A stretch of 64,000 nucleotides of DNA, from contig CAZVJY010000009.1 of the NCBI GenBank assembly GCA_964626685.1, positions 10,028 to 74,027 on the forward strand, read 5' to 3'. Under the pieces are notes generated by a model that had not been told where the DNA came from, made no database searches, and saw nothing but the letters and a program-made list of their open reading frames with translations. The DNA is from RGEC01 sp964626685 (GTDB lineage Bacteria; Bacteroidota; Bacteroidia; NS11-12g; UBA955). The position numbers and the translations under genes were made by a program. This document shows, one piece after another, positions 1 through 7,640 of this stretch (positions are counted from its first letter, which is position 1; every line of letters begins with the position of its first letter).

Positions 1-689
1 TCAATGATTTTAATGGCTTTGGCGGTGTTGTATCCTTTCACAAACAGGTTTCTGTAAATATCCTGTATCTCGCTTATTTTTTCGGTTGAGAAGTTACGCC
101 TGCGCAACCCAATGCTGTTAACGCCTTCGTAGCTGAGGGGTTCACGGGCAGCTTTGGTATAGGGTGGAACATCTTTTCTTACAAGACTTCCTCCACTGAT
201 CATGGCATGCCTGCCGATTTTCACAAACTGATGCACCAGTGCTGCGCCACCCAGGATGGCCCATTCGCCAATGTGCACGTGCCCTGCTACCTGAACGCTG
301 TTTGCCAGAATGCAGCAGTCTTCTACAACACAATCGTGAGCAAGATGCACATAGGCCATCAGCAGTACGTTTGAACCTACTTTGGTGTAACCCTGGGCTT
401 TGGTTCCTTTGTTGATGGTGACATATTCCCTTATGGTGGTGTTATCGCCAATAATGGTGAGGGTTTCCTCGCCGTCAAACTTCAGGTCCTGCGGAATGGC
501 ACCAATGGATGCACCGGGAAATATGCGACAGTTCTTACCAATCCGGCTGCCTTTAAATATGATGGCCCCGGACATTACATGCGTGCCTTCTCCAATTTCT
601 ACATTCGCGTGGATGGTAACGAATGGATCAATCGTAACATTATCGGCAATCTTTGCAGAGGGATGAACGTATGCCAGGGGTTGAATCAT
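1..689 (-). CDS. lpxA: LpxA, UDP-N-acetylglucosamine acyltransferase (3' end cut by window)
   Basis: Reading the minus strand from the ATG at 689 gives a left-handed beta-helix acyltransferase starting MIQPLAYVHPSAKIADNV with regular hexapeptide repeats. The family's catalytic-histidine motif is seen as MAYVHLAHDC. The C-terminal helical region begins (REPLSYEGVNSIGLRRRNF) but the reading frame runs off the window edge, so about 30 residues are missing. It should transfer an R-3-hydroxyacyl chain from ACP to UDP-GlcNAc, the first step of lipid A synthesis. It is the last visible gene of the lpxD, lpxC-fabZ, lpxA cluster but is separated from fabZ by a small lipoprotein gene. Identification is firm; only the 3' end is unknown. 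Confidence 0.95.
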   Translation of the reverse strand, partial: MIQPLAYVHPSAKIADNVTIDPFVTIHANVEIGEGTHVMSGAIIFKGSRIGKNCRIFPGASIGAIPQDLKFDGEETLTIIGDNTTIREYVTINKGTKAQGYTKVGSNVLLMAYVHLAHDCVVEDCCILANSVQVAGHVHIGEWAILGGAALVHQFVKIGRHAMISGGSLVRKDVPPYTKAAREPLSYEGVNSIGLRRRNFSTEKISEIQDIYRNLFVKGYNTAKAIKII

Positions 690-729
690 AATAGCGGTGG
701 AGCAAAATTAAACTATAGCCGGGACTTTA

Positions 730-1161
730 TTACTTGGCCTTTTTACGCTTCAACATCAGCACAAAATCGGCTTCCTTGCTGTGTGTTGTAAGGCTCATGT
801 TGTCATCATCCTTAAATTCCAAAACAGCTGTATCTTTTTTGGGAGATCCGGGAGAACCTGATATCAACTGTTTGCCGTTATCTGAAATTTTCCAAGTGCC
901 AATTTCGGGCTGACCGCCGAACGTGCGTGTCATCTTGCCATCTTTTGCAAAGTCAATAGTGGCATTGCCTTTCATTTGCTGAATGATGCCTTCCATCATA
1001 CCGGCAATCATAATCATATTTGAATCGTTTTGTGATTCTTTGGAAAGGGTGAGTTTTGCGTCATTTACCACCCAGTTTCCTTGTATCTTTTTAGAAGGAT
1101 TAGAGCACGAAATCATGCCAAAAAGGGCGATGAAGCCCATGGAATAAATAAGTTTTTTCAT
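730..1161 (-). CDS. Small lipoprotein, lipocalin-like
   Basis: The protein has about 143 residues and opens MKKLIYSMGFIALFGMISC, a lipoprotein signal peptide with the lipidated cysteine followed by SN. The mature part starts with a GNWVVNDAKL-type strand and continues as short beta-strands (GTWKISDNGKQLI), which resembles lipocalin-like domains of Bacteroidota. This is a fold guess, not a recognised family. A longer frame reaches 1188, but a -7 box (TATCTTTG) occupies 1174-1181, so the ATG at 1161 is the better start. It lies between lpxC-fabZ and lpxA and has its own promoter, so a role in envelope biogenesis is only suggested by context. Confidence 0.75.
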   Translation of the reverse strand: MKKLIYSMGFIALFGMISCSNPSKKIQGNWVVNDAKLTLSKESQNDSNMIMIAGMMEGIIQQMKGNATIDFAKDGKMTRTFGGQPEIGTWKISDNGKQLISGSPGSPKKDTAVLEFKDDDNMSLTTHSKEADFVLMLKRKKAK

Positions 1162-1173
1162 AGGTTTAAGGGT

Positions 1174-1181
1174 CAAAGATA
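1174..1181 (-). promoter_or_regulatory. -7 promoter box of the lipoprotein gene
   Basis: TATCTTTG on the minus strand matches the Bacteroidota -7 consensus TAnnTTTG. It lies 12 nt before the ATG at 1161 and decides that start over the upstream in-frame codon at 1188. No clear -33 TTTG was found. Confidence 0.5.
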
Positions 1182-1223
1182 CACGCATTTTTTAATCATG
1201 CACTGTGAAAGCAAAATATTCAA

Positions 1224-2630
1224 TCAGGATATTTTGCTGATTAAGGCTGTCATTTCAGCTTCGCTGACCAGTTTGTCTCCAACAAATGCTTTCCCTGTCA
1301 TGGTGCAAATACCCCTTCGAATATCCAGCAATTCCATCTTCATTACCAGTGTATCGCCGGGTACTACTTTGTCCTTGAACTTGGCATTGTCTATTTTCAG
1401 AAAATAGGTACTGTAGTTTTCTGGGTCTGGAACGGTGCTCAGAATCAGTACACCACCTGCCTGTGCCATGGCTTCCAGTTGCAAAACACCAGGCATAATT
1501 GGATCACCGGGGAAGTGACCTGCAAAAAATGGCTGGTCATAGGTGATGTTTTTTACTGCCACAATGGTTTTATCGTCCTTGCTTACAATTTTGTCCACCA
1601 GCAAAAACGGGTGCTTGTGTGGCAGCATTTTAATGATGTCGGATGTGTTGTAAAGCGGTTTTGCATTTGGGTCATACTGGGGTGGTCCTTCCTGCTTGCG
1701 GCGCTGTTCTTTTTTAATCACCTGCTTAATTTTCTTGGCAAATGCCACGTTGCTGGCGTGTCCGGGTCTTGCGGCCATAATTTGACCTTTAATGGGCATT
1801 CCGGCCAGTGCAAGGTCGCCAATCATATCCAGCAGTTTGTGCCTGGCTGGCTCATTCTGAAAGCGAAGGTCCAGGTTGTTGAGGATACCTTCTTTGCGCA
1901 CTTCCACGGAAGGTTTATTGAAGATTTTAGCCAAACGATCCAGCTCATCCTGTGAAACGGCTCTGTCAACCACAACGATAGCGTTGTTCAGATCACCGCC
2001 TTTGATTAAGTTATTGGCGAGCAGCATCTCGAGTTCGTGCAAAAAGCAAAATGTTCTGCAGGGAGCAATTTGGTTTTTGAATTCTGTAATGTGTGTCAGT
2101 GCCGCATGCTGGCTTCCCAAAACGGGGGAGTTGTAGTCTACCATCACGGTAAGCCTATATTCATTCACAGGCATAGCAATAATCTCTACCTGATTGGCTT
2201 CATCGGTAAAATGGATATTGTATGGAATTTCAAAATACTCCCGTTCGGCATCCAGCTCTACTGTTCCACAGGCTGAAAGCGCTTCCACAAAGGGTTTGCT
2301 GCTTCCGTCCAGAATGGGCATCTCAGGGCCTGAAACATCCAAAAGTACATTGTCGATTTCCAAACCTACCAATGCAGCAAGCACATGTTCTACCGTGCTG
2401 ATGGATGCTCCGTTTTTTTCGAGTGTGGTTCCACGCGAAGTGTCGGTCACCAAATCGCAGTCTGCTTCAATTATGGGTTGACCGGGTAAGTCTATCCTGC
2501 GGAATTTGTATCCGTGGTTGGCTTCTGCAGGCTGAAATGTAAGCGAAACTTCTGCACCGGAATGAAGGCCAACTCCATGAAGGGTTACAGGGGCTTTAAG
2601 TGTGGTTTGTTTGGGGTTAATCTGACTCAT
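1224..2630 (-). CDS. lpxC: LpxC-FabZ fusion: UDP-3-O-acyl-GlcNAc deacetylase / 3-hydroxyacyl-ACP dehydratase
   Basis: A 468-residue bifunctional protein. Residues 1 to about 305 are LpxC, the zinc deacetylase that commits lipid A synthesis. Its zinc ligands are seen at H82 (in STVEHVLAAL), H264 and D268 (RHKLLDMIGD), and its catalytic histidine at H291 (RPGHASN). Residues from about 325 are FabZ with LPHKHPFLLVDK, the catalytic histidine H372 in FFAGHFPGDPIMPG and E386 in QLEAMAQAGG. The linker between them is short and lysine/arginine rich. The fusion is well known in Bacteroidota and links lipid A and fatty acid synthesis. The ATG at 2630 gives the family N terminus. lpxD lies 9 bp upstream on the same strand. 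Confidence 0.97.
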   Translation of the reverse strand: MSQINPKQTTLKAPVTLHGVGLHSGAEVSLTFQPAEANHGYKFRRIDLPGQPIIEADCDLVTDTSRGTTLEKNGASISTVEHVLAALVGLEIDNVLLDVSGPEMPILDGSSKPFVEALSACGTVELDAEREYFEIPYNIHFTDEANQVEIIAMPVNEYRLTVMVDYNSPVLGSQHAALTHITEFKNQIAPCRTFCFLHELEMLLANNLIKGGDLNNAIVVVDRAVSQDELDRLAKIFNKPSVEVRKEGILNNLDLRFQNEPARHKLLDMIGDLALAGMPIKGQIMAARPGHASNVAFAKKIKQVIKKEQRRKQEGPPQYDPNAKPLYNTSDIIKMLPHKHPFLLVDKIVSKDDKTIVAVKNITYDQPFFAGHFPGDPIMPGVLQLEAMAQAGGVLILSTVPDPENYSTYFLKIDNAKFKDKVVPGDTLVMKMELLDIRRGICTMTGKAFVGDKLVSEAEMTALISKIS

Positions 2631-2639
2631 TTTTCAATA

Positions 2640-3686
2640 TCAGGAATTGTCCTTTTGTTGTTTTAATTTCTCAAGTTCTTTGGTTAACAATTTCAGTTCA
2701 TGGATTACGTCTGGCAATTTTTTAAATGCTGCCCAGCTTCTGAATTGCTCTTTCATGGGGCTGGCAGGAGATCCAATCCAGTTGGTGCCGGTTTCTTCAA
2801 TCGTTTTGGTTACGCCGGACTGAGCGCCAATTCCCGTGCGGTCGGCAATGCTGATGTGACCCACAAAGCCCACCTGACCGCCAATCTGGCAGTTGGCTCC
2901 AATTTTGGTGCTGCCGCTTACACCGGTTTGTGAAGCAATTACCGTATTGGCGCCTATTTCGGCATTGTGTGCAACCTGTATCAGGTTGTCCAGTTTGGTG
3001 CCGTGTCTGATGATGGTACTACCCATGGTAGCCCTGTCAATGCTGCAGTTGCTGCCTATTTCTACATCATCTTCAATAACAACATTGCCAATCTGTGGAA
3101 TTTTTGCATACGTGTCGCCGATAGGCGCAAAACCAAATCCGTCGCTGCCGATTACTGTACCTGCGTGAATGATGCAGTTGTTGCCTATTTTGCAGCCTGC
3201 GTAAACTTTTACACCAGGATACAAGGTGCAGTTATCACCGATGCTTACGCCTTTGCCCACAAATACCTGCGGATAAATCTGTGTGTTGTTTCCAATACTT
3301 GTATTTTCATCCACATAGGCCGTGGCGCCAACGAAGATATTTTCACCCAGAGAAGCGGAAGCATGAATATAACTGCCGTTTTCAATGCCGTTTTTAGGTT
3401 CATTGGGATTAAACCAGGCATTAAGTACCATGCAAAAAGCAAAATAGGGATTGGCGTGGCGGATTAAGGCAAACGAAACCGGCTGACTTGGTTTGAAATC
3501 AATTGGAACGATAACTGCAGCAGCCTTGGTTTCATATAGCTGTGCTTCATATTTGGGATTTGCGAAAAAGCACAGGGTTTGGTCGTTCGCTTCTTCCAGT
3601 TTGCCTGGCTGGTTGATTTCGATATCGGCATTGCCTTCTACAACAGCACCGGTAATTCTGGCGATTTCAGCAATGCGTATTCCCAT
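2640..3686 (-). CDS. lpxD: LpxD, UDP-3-O-(3-hydroxyacyl)glucosamine N-acyltransferase
   Basis: A 348-residue LpxD: an N-terminal uridine-binding domain (MGIRIAEIARITGAVVEG), a long left-handed beta-helix of hexapeptide repeats, and a C-terminal helical tail (LTKELEKLKQQ). The QVAHNAEIG segment carries the family's catalytic histidine. It adds the second acyl chain to the lipid A precursor. An upstream in-frame TTG at 3701 lies inside the -7 box (3699-3706), so the ATG at 3686, which also fits the family N terminus, is chosen. It is the first gene of the lpx operon. Confidence 0.95.
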   Translation of the reverse strand: MGIRIAEIARITGAVVEGNADIEINQPGKLEEANDQTLCFFANPKYEAQLYETKAAAVIVPIDFKPSQPVSFALIRHANPYFAFCMVLNAWFNPNEPKNGIENGSYIHASASLGENIFVGATAYVDENTSIGNNTQIYPQVFVGKGVSIGDNCTLYPGVKVYAGCKIGNNCIIHAGTVIGSDGFGFAPIGDTYAKIPQIGNVVIEDDVEIGSNCSIDRATMGSTIIRHGTKLDNLIQVAHNAEIGANTVIASQTGVSGSTKIGANCQIGGQVGFVGHISIADRTGIGAQSGVTKTIEETGTNWIGSPASPMKEQFRSWAAFKKLPDVIHELKLLTKELEKLKQQKDNS

Positions 3687-3698
3687 CCTACAATTATG

Positions 3699-3706
3699 CA
3701 AAAATA
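3699..3706 (-). promoter_or_regulatory. -7 promoter box of the lpx operon
   Basis: TATTTTTG on the minus strand, 12 nt before the lpxD ATG. It is back to back with the moaD promoter on the other strand. Confidence 0.5.
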
Positions 3707-3735
3707 AGTACTAATTTCCAAAGCAGACATTTGCC

Positions 3736-3743
3736 TATATTTG
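3736..3743 (+). promoter_or_regulatory. -7 promoter box of moaD
   Basis: TATATTTG ends only 4 nt before the moaD ATG, so transcription should begin at or next to the start codon. Confidence 0.5.
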
Positions 3744-3747
3744 CTTC

Positions 3748-3975
3748 ATGGTCAATGTACTGTTGTTTGGACGTTTGGCAGAAATATGCGGACAATCGAA
3801 CATCATTCTTAATTTGCCGGATACCGATGCTGTTTGCGAAAAATTAAAGAACGATTTTCCCGCGCTCAAGCCTTTGAGTTTCGCCGTAGCGGTCAATCAG
3901 GTTTTGATTGCAAATAATACGCAGCTAAATGATGGTGACGAACTGGCGCTAATGCCGCCCTACAGCGGAGGATGA
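3748..3975 (+). CDS. moaD: MoaD, molybdopterin synthase small (sulfur carrier) subunit
   Basis: A 75-residue ubiquitin-like protein ending PPYSGG. The terminal Gly-Gly is the site that MoeB adenylylates and that then carries the thiocarboxylate sulfur used by MoaE. The N terminus (MVNVLLFGRLAEICG) is the usual first beta-strand of the family, and the length is normal. The gene ends 1 bp before moeB, and moaE overlaps moeB, so the three form one transcription unit with both subunits of molybdopterin synthase and their activating enzyme. Confidence 0.92.
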   Translation: MVNVLLFGRLAEICGQSNIILNLPDTDAVCEKLKNDFPALKPLSFAVAVNQVLIANNTQLNDGDELALMPPYSGG

Positions 3976-3976
3976 A

Positions 3977-4756
3977 ATGGACGGCTATTTCCGTCGGCAA
4001 ATACAACTCAATGAAATCGGAGCGGAGGGACAGCAAAAACTGCTGTCTTCCCGTGTGCTGGTAATTGGTGCCGGGGGGCTTGGATGTCCTTTTTTAATGA
4101 ATGTGGCTTCCTGTGGTTTGGGCTCAATAACAATCATTGATTTTGATAATGTTGAATATCACAATCTGCACAGGCAAACGCTATATGCTCCAGGCGATGT
4201 TGGAAAATCAAAAGCAGAGTGTGCTGTTCGTTTTTTAGCAGATAGATTCCCTCATGCCCGTTTTAATGCGTTACATGCCATGTTTGATCCACAAATGGCA
4301 ATTTCTATGGTTTCCGAAGCGGATATACTGGTTGATTGTACTGATAACCTGCAGGTTCGTTACCTGATGGATGACGCCGCCCGTATTTACCAAAAGCCAT
4401 GGGTGCATGCCTCGGTAAGCAAGTTTAATATGCAATGGGCTTTGTTTCGGCCGCATCTGGGTTATTCCTACAGAAATATATATCCCGTGCCGCCCAATCC
4501 CATGTTTATGGGACAATGCAATTCGGACGGGATTCTGGGTTCTGTTCCTGCACTTGCAGGGACGATGCAGGCGAATTTTGTACTGAATGCCTTGCTGGGA
4601 CTGGATCGGGTGGATGGAAAGATTTTTCACTTTGATGTTAGGAATGCGCAATCTTATGCTATGACCTATAAACCTAAGCCAGTAACTGAGCCTAATAATG
4701 CATCGGAGATATTAAAATACGACTACATAGGTTTTTGCCAAAATTTTAACACATGA
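3977..4756 (+). CDS. moeB: MoeB/ThiF-family MoaD-adenylylating enzyme
   Basis: A 259-residue E1-like enzyme. The nucleotide-binding loop VLVIGAGGLGCP is at about residue 28, followed by DFDNVEYHNLHRQ with the adenylylation arginine, GKSKAE, and DCTDNLQVR. Its place between moaD and moaE indicates MoaD as substrate. The CxxC zinc-ligand pairs present in classical MoeB are not seen: the corresponding region has only GQCNSDGILG with a single cysteine, and the C terminus has one more. There is no rhodanese domain, so sulfur must come from another protein. HesA/ThiF is the alternative name for the same fold. Confidence 0.88.
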   Translation: MDGYFRRQIQLNEIGAEGQQKLLSSRVLVIGAGGLGCPFLMNVASCGLGSITIIDFDNVEYHNLHRQTLYAPGDVGKSKAECAVRFLADRFPHARFNALHAMFDPQMAISMVSEADILVDCTDNLQVRYLMDDAARIYQKPWVHASVSKFNMQWALFRPHLGYSYRNIYPVPPNPMFMGQCNSDGILGSVPALAGTMQANFVLNALLGLDRVDGKIFHFDVRNAQSYAMTYKPKPVTEPNNASEILKYDYIGFCQNFNT

Positions 4757-5202
4757 CGGAAGGGAAAAAGCATAAAAAAGTATTTGTGGATGGGCCAATT
4801 ACACCGGCTTTTATAGCAGACAGCTTGGCAAAACACGCCACCAAACAAAATATTGGTGCGCACAGCATGTTTATGGGGCAGGTAAGGGCCGATGCAAAAG
4901 AAGAAGGGAAAGCTGTTACCGGCATTGAATATGAAGCCTATCCAGAGATGGCCATGGATACGCTTCACAGCATCCGCGAGGATGCCTTTGCCAAGTATTC
5001 CCTAACCTGCATGCACATTTACCACAGTCTTGGTTTGGTGAAAGCGGGAGAGATTTCGCTGTTTGTGTTTACGTCATCTGCTCACCGCCGCGCTGCCATT
5101 GAGGCCTGCGATTATCTGGTGGAGCGCATTAAAAAAGAAGTACAGGTATGGGGCAAGGAAATACTGGAAACGGGCGAAACTGTCTGGAAAGAACCGGGTT
5201 AA
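4753..5202 (+). CDS. moaE: MoaE, molybdopterin synthase catalytic subunit
   Basis: A 149-residue MoaE. Family motifs are ITGIEYEAYPEMA-like substrate loop, IYHSLGLVKAGEISLFV, SSAHRRAAIEACDYLVERIK and the lysines of KKEVQVWGKE near the C terminus. With thiocarboxylated MoaD it converts cyclic pyranopterin monophosphate to molybdopterin. Its ATG overlaps the moeB stop (ATGA). Its 3' end overlaps the convergent fdhD gene by 4 bp. Confidence 0.95.
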   Translation: MTEGKKHKKVFVDGPITPAFIADSLAKHATKQNIGAHSMFMGQVRADAKEEGKAVTGIEYEAYPEMAMDTLHSIREDAFAKYSLTCMHIYHSLGLVKAGEISLFVFTSSAHRRAAIEACDYLVERIKKEVQVWGKEILETGETVWKEPG

Positions 5203-6026
5203 AGCTTTCCGTTGTAAATGTTAAAGCGGTTTTCACGCAAAAAACCCACCAGCGTAATGCCGAATTCTTTAGCACACTCAACGGCCAGGCTGCTGGGTGC
5301 ACCAACGGCACACACTACAGGAATGCCTGCCATTCCTGCTTTTTGCATTAATTCAAAGCTGGCCCTGCCGCTGAGTAAGAGGATGTGCTCATCCAGTGGT
5401 GTGGTTCCGTTCATCAAGGCGCGGCCAATGAGCTTATCCAAAGCGTTGTGACGCCCCACATCCTCAAGCAGGTGAATTAAATTTCCTTGTGTATCAAACA
5501 AGCCCGAAGCGTGCAGGCCTCCTGTGCTTTCAAAGGTTTCCTGCTTTTCTCGCAGGATTTTTGGCAAGGATAATATCAGTTCGGGCGACAGCGAGGTCAT
5601 GGATTTGCCCGATTTTGCCGGCATCTGTGTTTTTACCGAATCCAGGCTGCTTTTTCCGCATACACCGCAGCTGCTGCTGGTATAAAAATTGCGCTGTAGC
5701 TGTGCAGGGCTGAACAGTAAATCCGGGCTGAGCGAAACCTGCATATAATTGCTGCTTACACCAGGCAATGTTTGAACGTGTTTAGCCGATAAAACATCTT
5801 CTTTTTTGTGAATAATGCCTTCGGTAAATAAAAAGCCTGTGGAGAGTTCGGCATCATTTCCGGGTGTGCGCATGGTAATGCTCAGGGACTGAACCTTGCG
5901 GTCATCTATTGGTCCGAATTCCACCCGTATTTCCAACGGTTCTTCCACCGAAACAGTATCGTTGGTTTCGGTCAGTTTACCATTCTCAAATCGTTGTAAG
6001 GCAATATGTTGCTGTTTCTTATCCAT
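5199..6026 (-). CDS. fdhD: FdhD, formate dehydrogenase accessory sulfurtransferase
   Basis: A 275-residue FdhD. The sulfur-relay cysteines are seen in SSCGVCGKSS at about residue 120, and the cofactor-binding region in DVGRHNALDKLIG. FdhD passes sulfur from IscS to the bis-MGD cofactor of formate dehydrogenase, so this cell probably has a Mo- or W-dependent formate dehydrogenase elsewhere; none is in the window. It overlaps the 3' end of mobA by 8 bp and is cotranscribed with it. Confidence 0.95.
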   Translation of the reverse strand: MDKKQQHIALQRFENGKLTETNDTVSVEEPLEIRVEFGPIDDRKVQSLSITMRTPGNDAELSTGFLFTEGIIHKKEDVLSAKHVQTLPGVSSNYMQVSLSPDLLFSPAQLQRNFYTSSSCGVCGKSSLDSVKTQMPAKSGKSMTSLSPELILSLPKILREKQETFESTGGLHASGLFDTQGNLIHLLEDVGRHNALDKLIGRALMNGTTPLDEHILLLSGRASFELMQKAGMAGIPVVCAVGAPSSLAVECAKEFGITLVGFLRENRFNIYNGKL

Positions 6027-6597
6027 GGTTTTTGCCTAAAATGGCATTTCTTTCTTTGGGTGTGTCCACGCTTTTCAAAGCTAAAGTATCTTCTGTATCC
6101 AAAAAAAGTGAATTGCCCTGCCTGATAAAGCCTGACAGTGAATCTCCGCCATTGATAAAAAAATCCATTAGCAGCTTGCTTGCAGAATGCCTGTAGTAAG
6201 CGATTAGCGGTTCACCCAAGCCCGATTCGGGGTGTCTGAAGCAAATAACATCAAATGTATCCTTATCTGCTGTCAATAGCTTTGAAATTGTCTCTTTATT
6301 GAGGTTTGGGTAGTCACATCCCAGAAGCAGCCAGTTGCCTTCGAAAGCCCTGAAAGCAGACAGTAAGCCCGAAATAGGGCCATGACCCGAAAACGGAGGA
6401 TGGTCGGTGATGATTGGTAAAGCGGAAAACAATTGTCTTTGTTCCTCACGGCAACTTACAAATGCTTCCAGTTTCAATGCTTTTGCCAAATTATACACAT
6501 GCTGAACCTGCGGAATACCGTGGTAATCGAGCAAACCTTTGGGCTGTCCCATTCTGCGGCTTTCTCCGCCTGCCAATATCAAAACCCGGGTTTGCAC
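6019..6597 (-). CDS. mobA: MobA, molybdenum cofactor guanylyltransferase
   Basis: A 192-residue nucleotidyltransferase with the family signature LAGGESRRMGQPKG at the N terminus and LLLGCDYPNL in the middle. It attaches GMP to molybdopterin to make MGD, the form required by the formate dehydrogenase that FdhD serves. The start codon is GTG at 6597. A -7 box (TAACTTTG) ends 4 nt upstream of it, which supports this start and suggests a leaderless message. It is the first gene of the mobA-fdhD unit and is divergent from moaA. Confidence 0.9.
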   Translation of the reverse strand: MQTRVLILAGGESRRMGQPKGLLDYHGIPQVQHVYNLAKALKLEAFVSCREEQRQLFSALPIITDHPPFSGHGPISGLLSAFRAFEGNWLLLGCDYPNLNKETISKLLTADKDTFDVICFRHPESGLGEPLIAYYRHSASKLLMDFFINGGDSLSGFIRQGNSLFLDTEDTLALKSVDTPKERNAILGKNHG

Positions 6598-6601
6598 AAG
6601 G

Positions 6602-6609
6602 CAAAGTTA
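6602..6609 (-). promoter_or_regulatory. -7 promoter box of mobA-fdhD
   Basis: TAACTTTG on the minus strand, 4 nt before the GTG start of mobA. Confidence 0.45.
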
Positions 6610-6646
6610 ATTCTCGGAATCGTTTTCAAATCCCGCCCGCACATGA

Positions 6647-6654
6647 TATTTTTG
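6647..6654 (+). promoter_or_regulatory. -7 promoter box of moaA
   Basis: TATTTTTG ends 5 nt before a TTG codon at 6660 that is in frame with MoaA. A TTTT at 6623-6626 is a weak -33 candidate with 20 bp spacing. The box decides the start of moaA, since the open frame itself runs far upstream into mobA. Confidence 0.5.
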
Positions 6655-6659
6655 AAGCA

Positions 6660-7640
6660 TTGCTTACCGATAGTTTCCATAGACCACATCAGTATTTGCG
6701 CATTTCGCTCACAGATGCCTGCAATCTGCGCTGCTTTTATTGCATGCCGGATGAGGAGGTCCTGTGTACACCGCATCATCGGCTCATGCAAACCGATGAG
6801 ATTGTTGCACTGGCAAAAACGTTTGTAGGTCTTGGAGTGAATAAAATTAGGCTAACCGGCGGTGAGCCGCTTGTTCGTAAAGAGTTTCCCGAAATTGTTA
6901 AGGAACTGTCGAAGTTGTCGGTGCAATTAACGCTCACAAGCAATGGTGTGTTTCTGGACAAGCATCTTGAATTGCTGAATGAATGCGGTGTTCGCGGCAT
7001 CAACATCAGTTTGGATACCCTAAACCGTGAAAAGTTTTTATTGCTGACAAAAAGAGATAATCTTGAAGCTGTTAAAACCAACATCAATAGAGCTTTGGAG
7101 CAGGGGTTGCATGTGAAAATCAACATGGTGGTGATGAAAGGGATCAACGAAAACGAGCTTAGTGATTTTGCAGAATGGAGCGTGCACTTGCCTGTACACA
7201 TTCGGTTTATTGAGTTTATGCCATTTACGGGTAACCAATGGCACCACGAAAAGGTGTTTACACGAGACCAAATCCTGCAAAACATCGCCAAAAAATTTGA
7301 TTTTATTCCGCTGGGCAAGGTACCCCATGAAACCGCCCATAAATATTTTGTAAAAGGGGCAAAAGGCAGTTTTGCCATCATCAGTACTATGAGTCATCCA
7401 TTTTGTGGCGATTGCAACAGGCTGAGGCTTACGGCGGACGGCAAGATGCGGAATTGCCTTTTTGCCACCCACGAAACCGATTTGCTCACAGCGCTTCGAA
7501 ACGGGCAACCTGTGGAACCCCTCATTATCGAAAACTTAAAACAAAAGAAGGAAAAACTGGGCGGGCAATTTGATGAGCAGTTCGAGAAAATACAGCCTGA
7601 AACCTTGCAAAACCGCAGTATGATAGCCATTGGAGGATGA
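6660..7640 (+). CDS. moaA: MoaA, GTP 3',8-cyclase (radical SAM)
   Basis: About 326 residues from the TTG at 6660, the normal MoaA length. The N terminus becomes (M)LTDSFHRPHQYLRISLTD, followed by the radical-SAM cluster motif CNLRCFYC. The second cluster has CGDCNRLRLTADGKMRNC, and the C terminus ends IGG, the conserved Gly-Gly tail that acts in catalysis. MoaA rearranges GTP to 3',8-cyclo-GTP, which MoaC processes. The open frame extends upstream to 6414 but that part is antisense to mobA and does not look like MoaA; a promoter at 6647-6654 also argues against it. moeA overlaps the stop by 4 bp. Confidence 0.95.
   Translation: MLTDSFHRPHQYLRISLTDACNLRCFYCMPDEEVLCTPHHRLMQTDEIVALAKTFVGLGVNKIRLTGGEPLVRKEFPEIVKELSKLSVQLTLTSNGVFLDKHLELLNECGVRGINISLDTLNREKFLLLTKRDNLEAVKTNINRALEQGLHVKINMVVMKGINENELSDFAEWSVHLPVHIRFIEFMPFTGNQWHHEKVFTRDQILQNIAKKFDFIPLGKVPHETAHKYFVKGAKGSFAIISTMSHPFCGDCNRLRLTADGKMRNCLFATHETDLLTALRNGQPVEPLIIENLKQKKEKLGGQFDEQFEKIQPETLQNRSMIAIGG

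Noticed and set aside
1224..2630. LpxC-FabZ fusion as something novel
   Set aside because: This fusion is well known in Bacteroidota; the same holds for MoaC-MoaB at 10303-11217.
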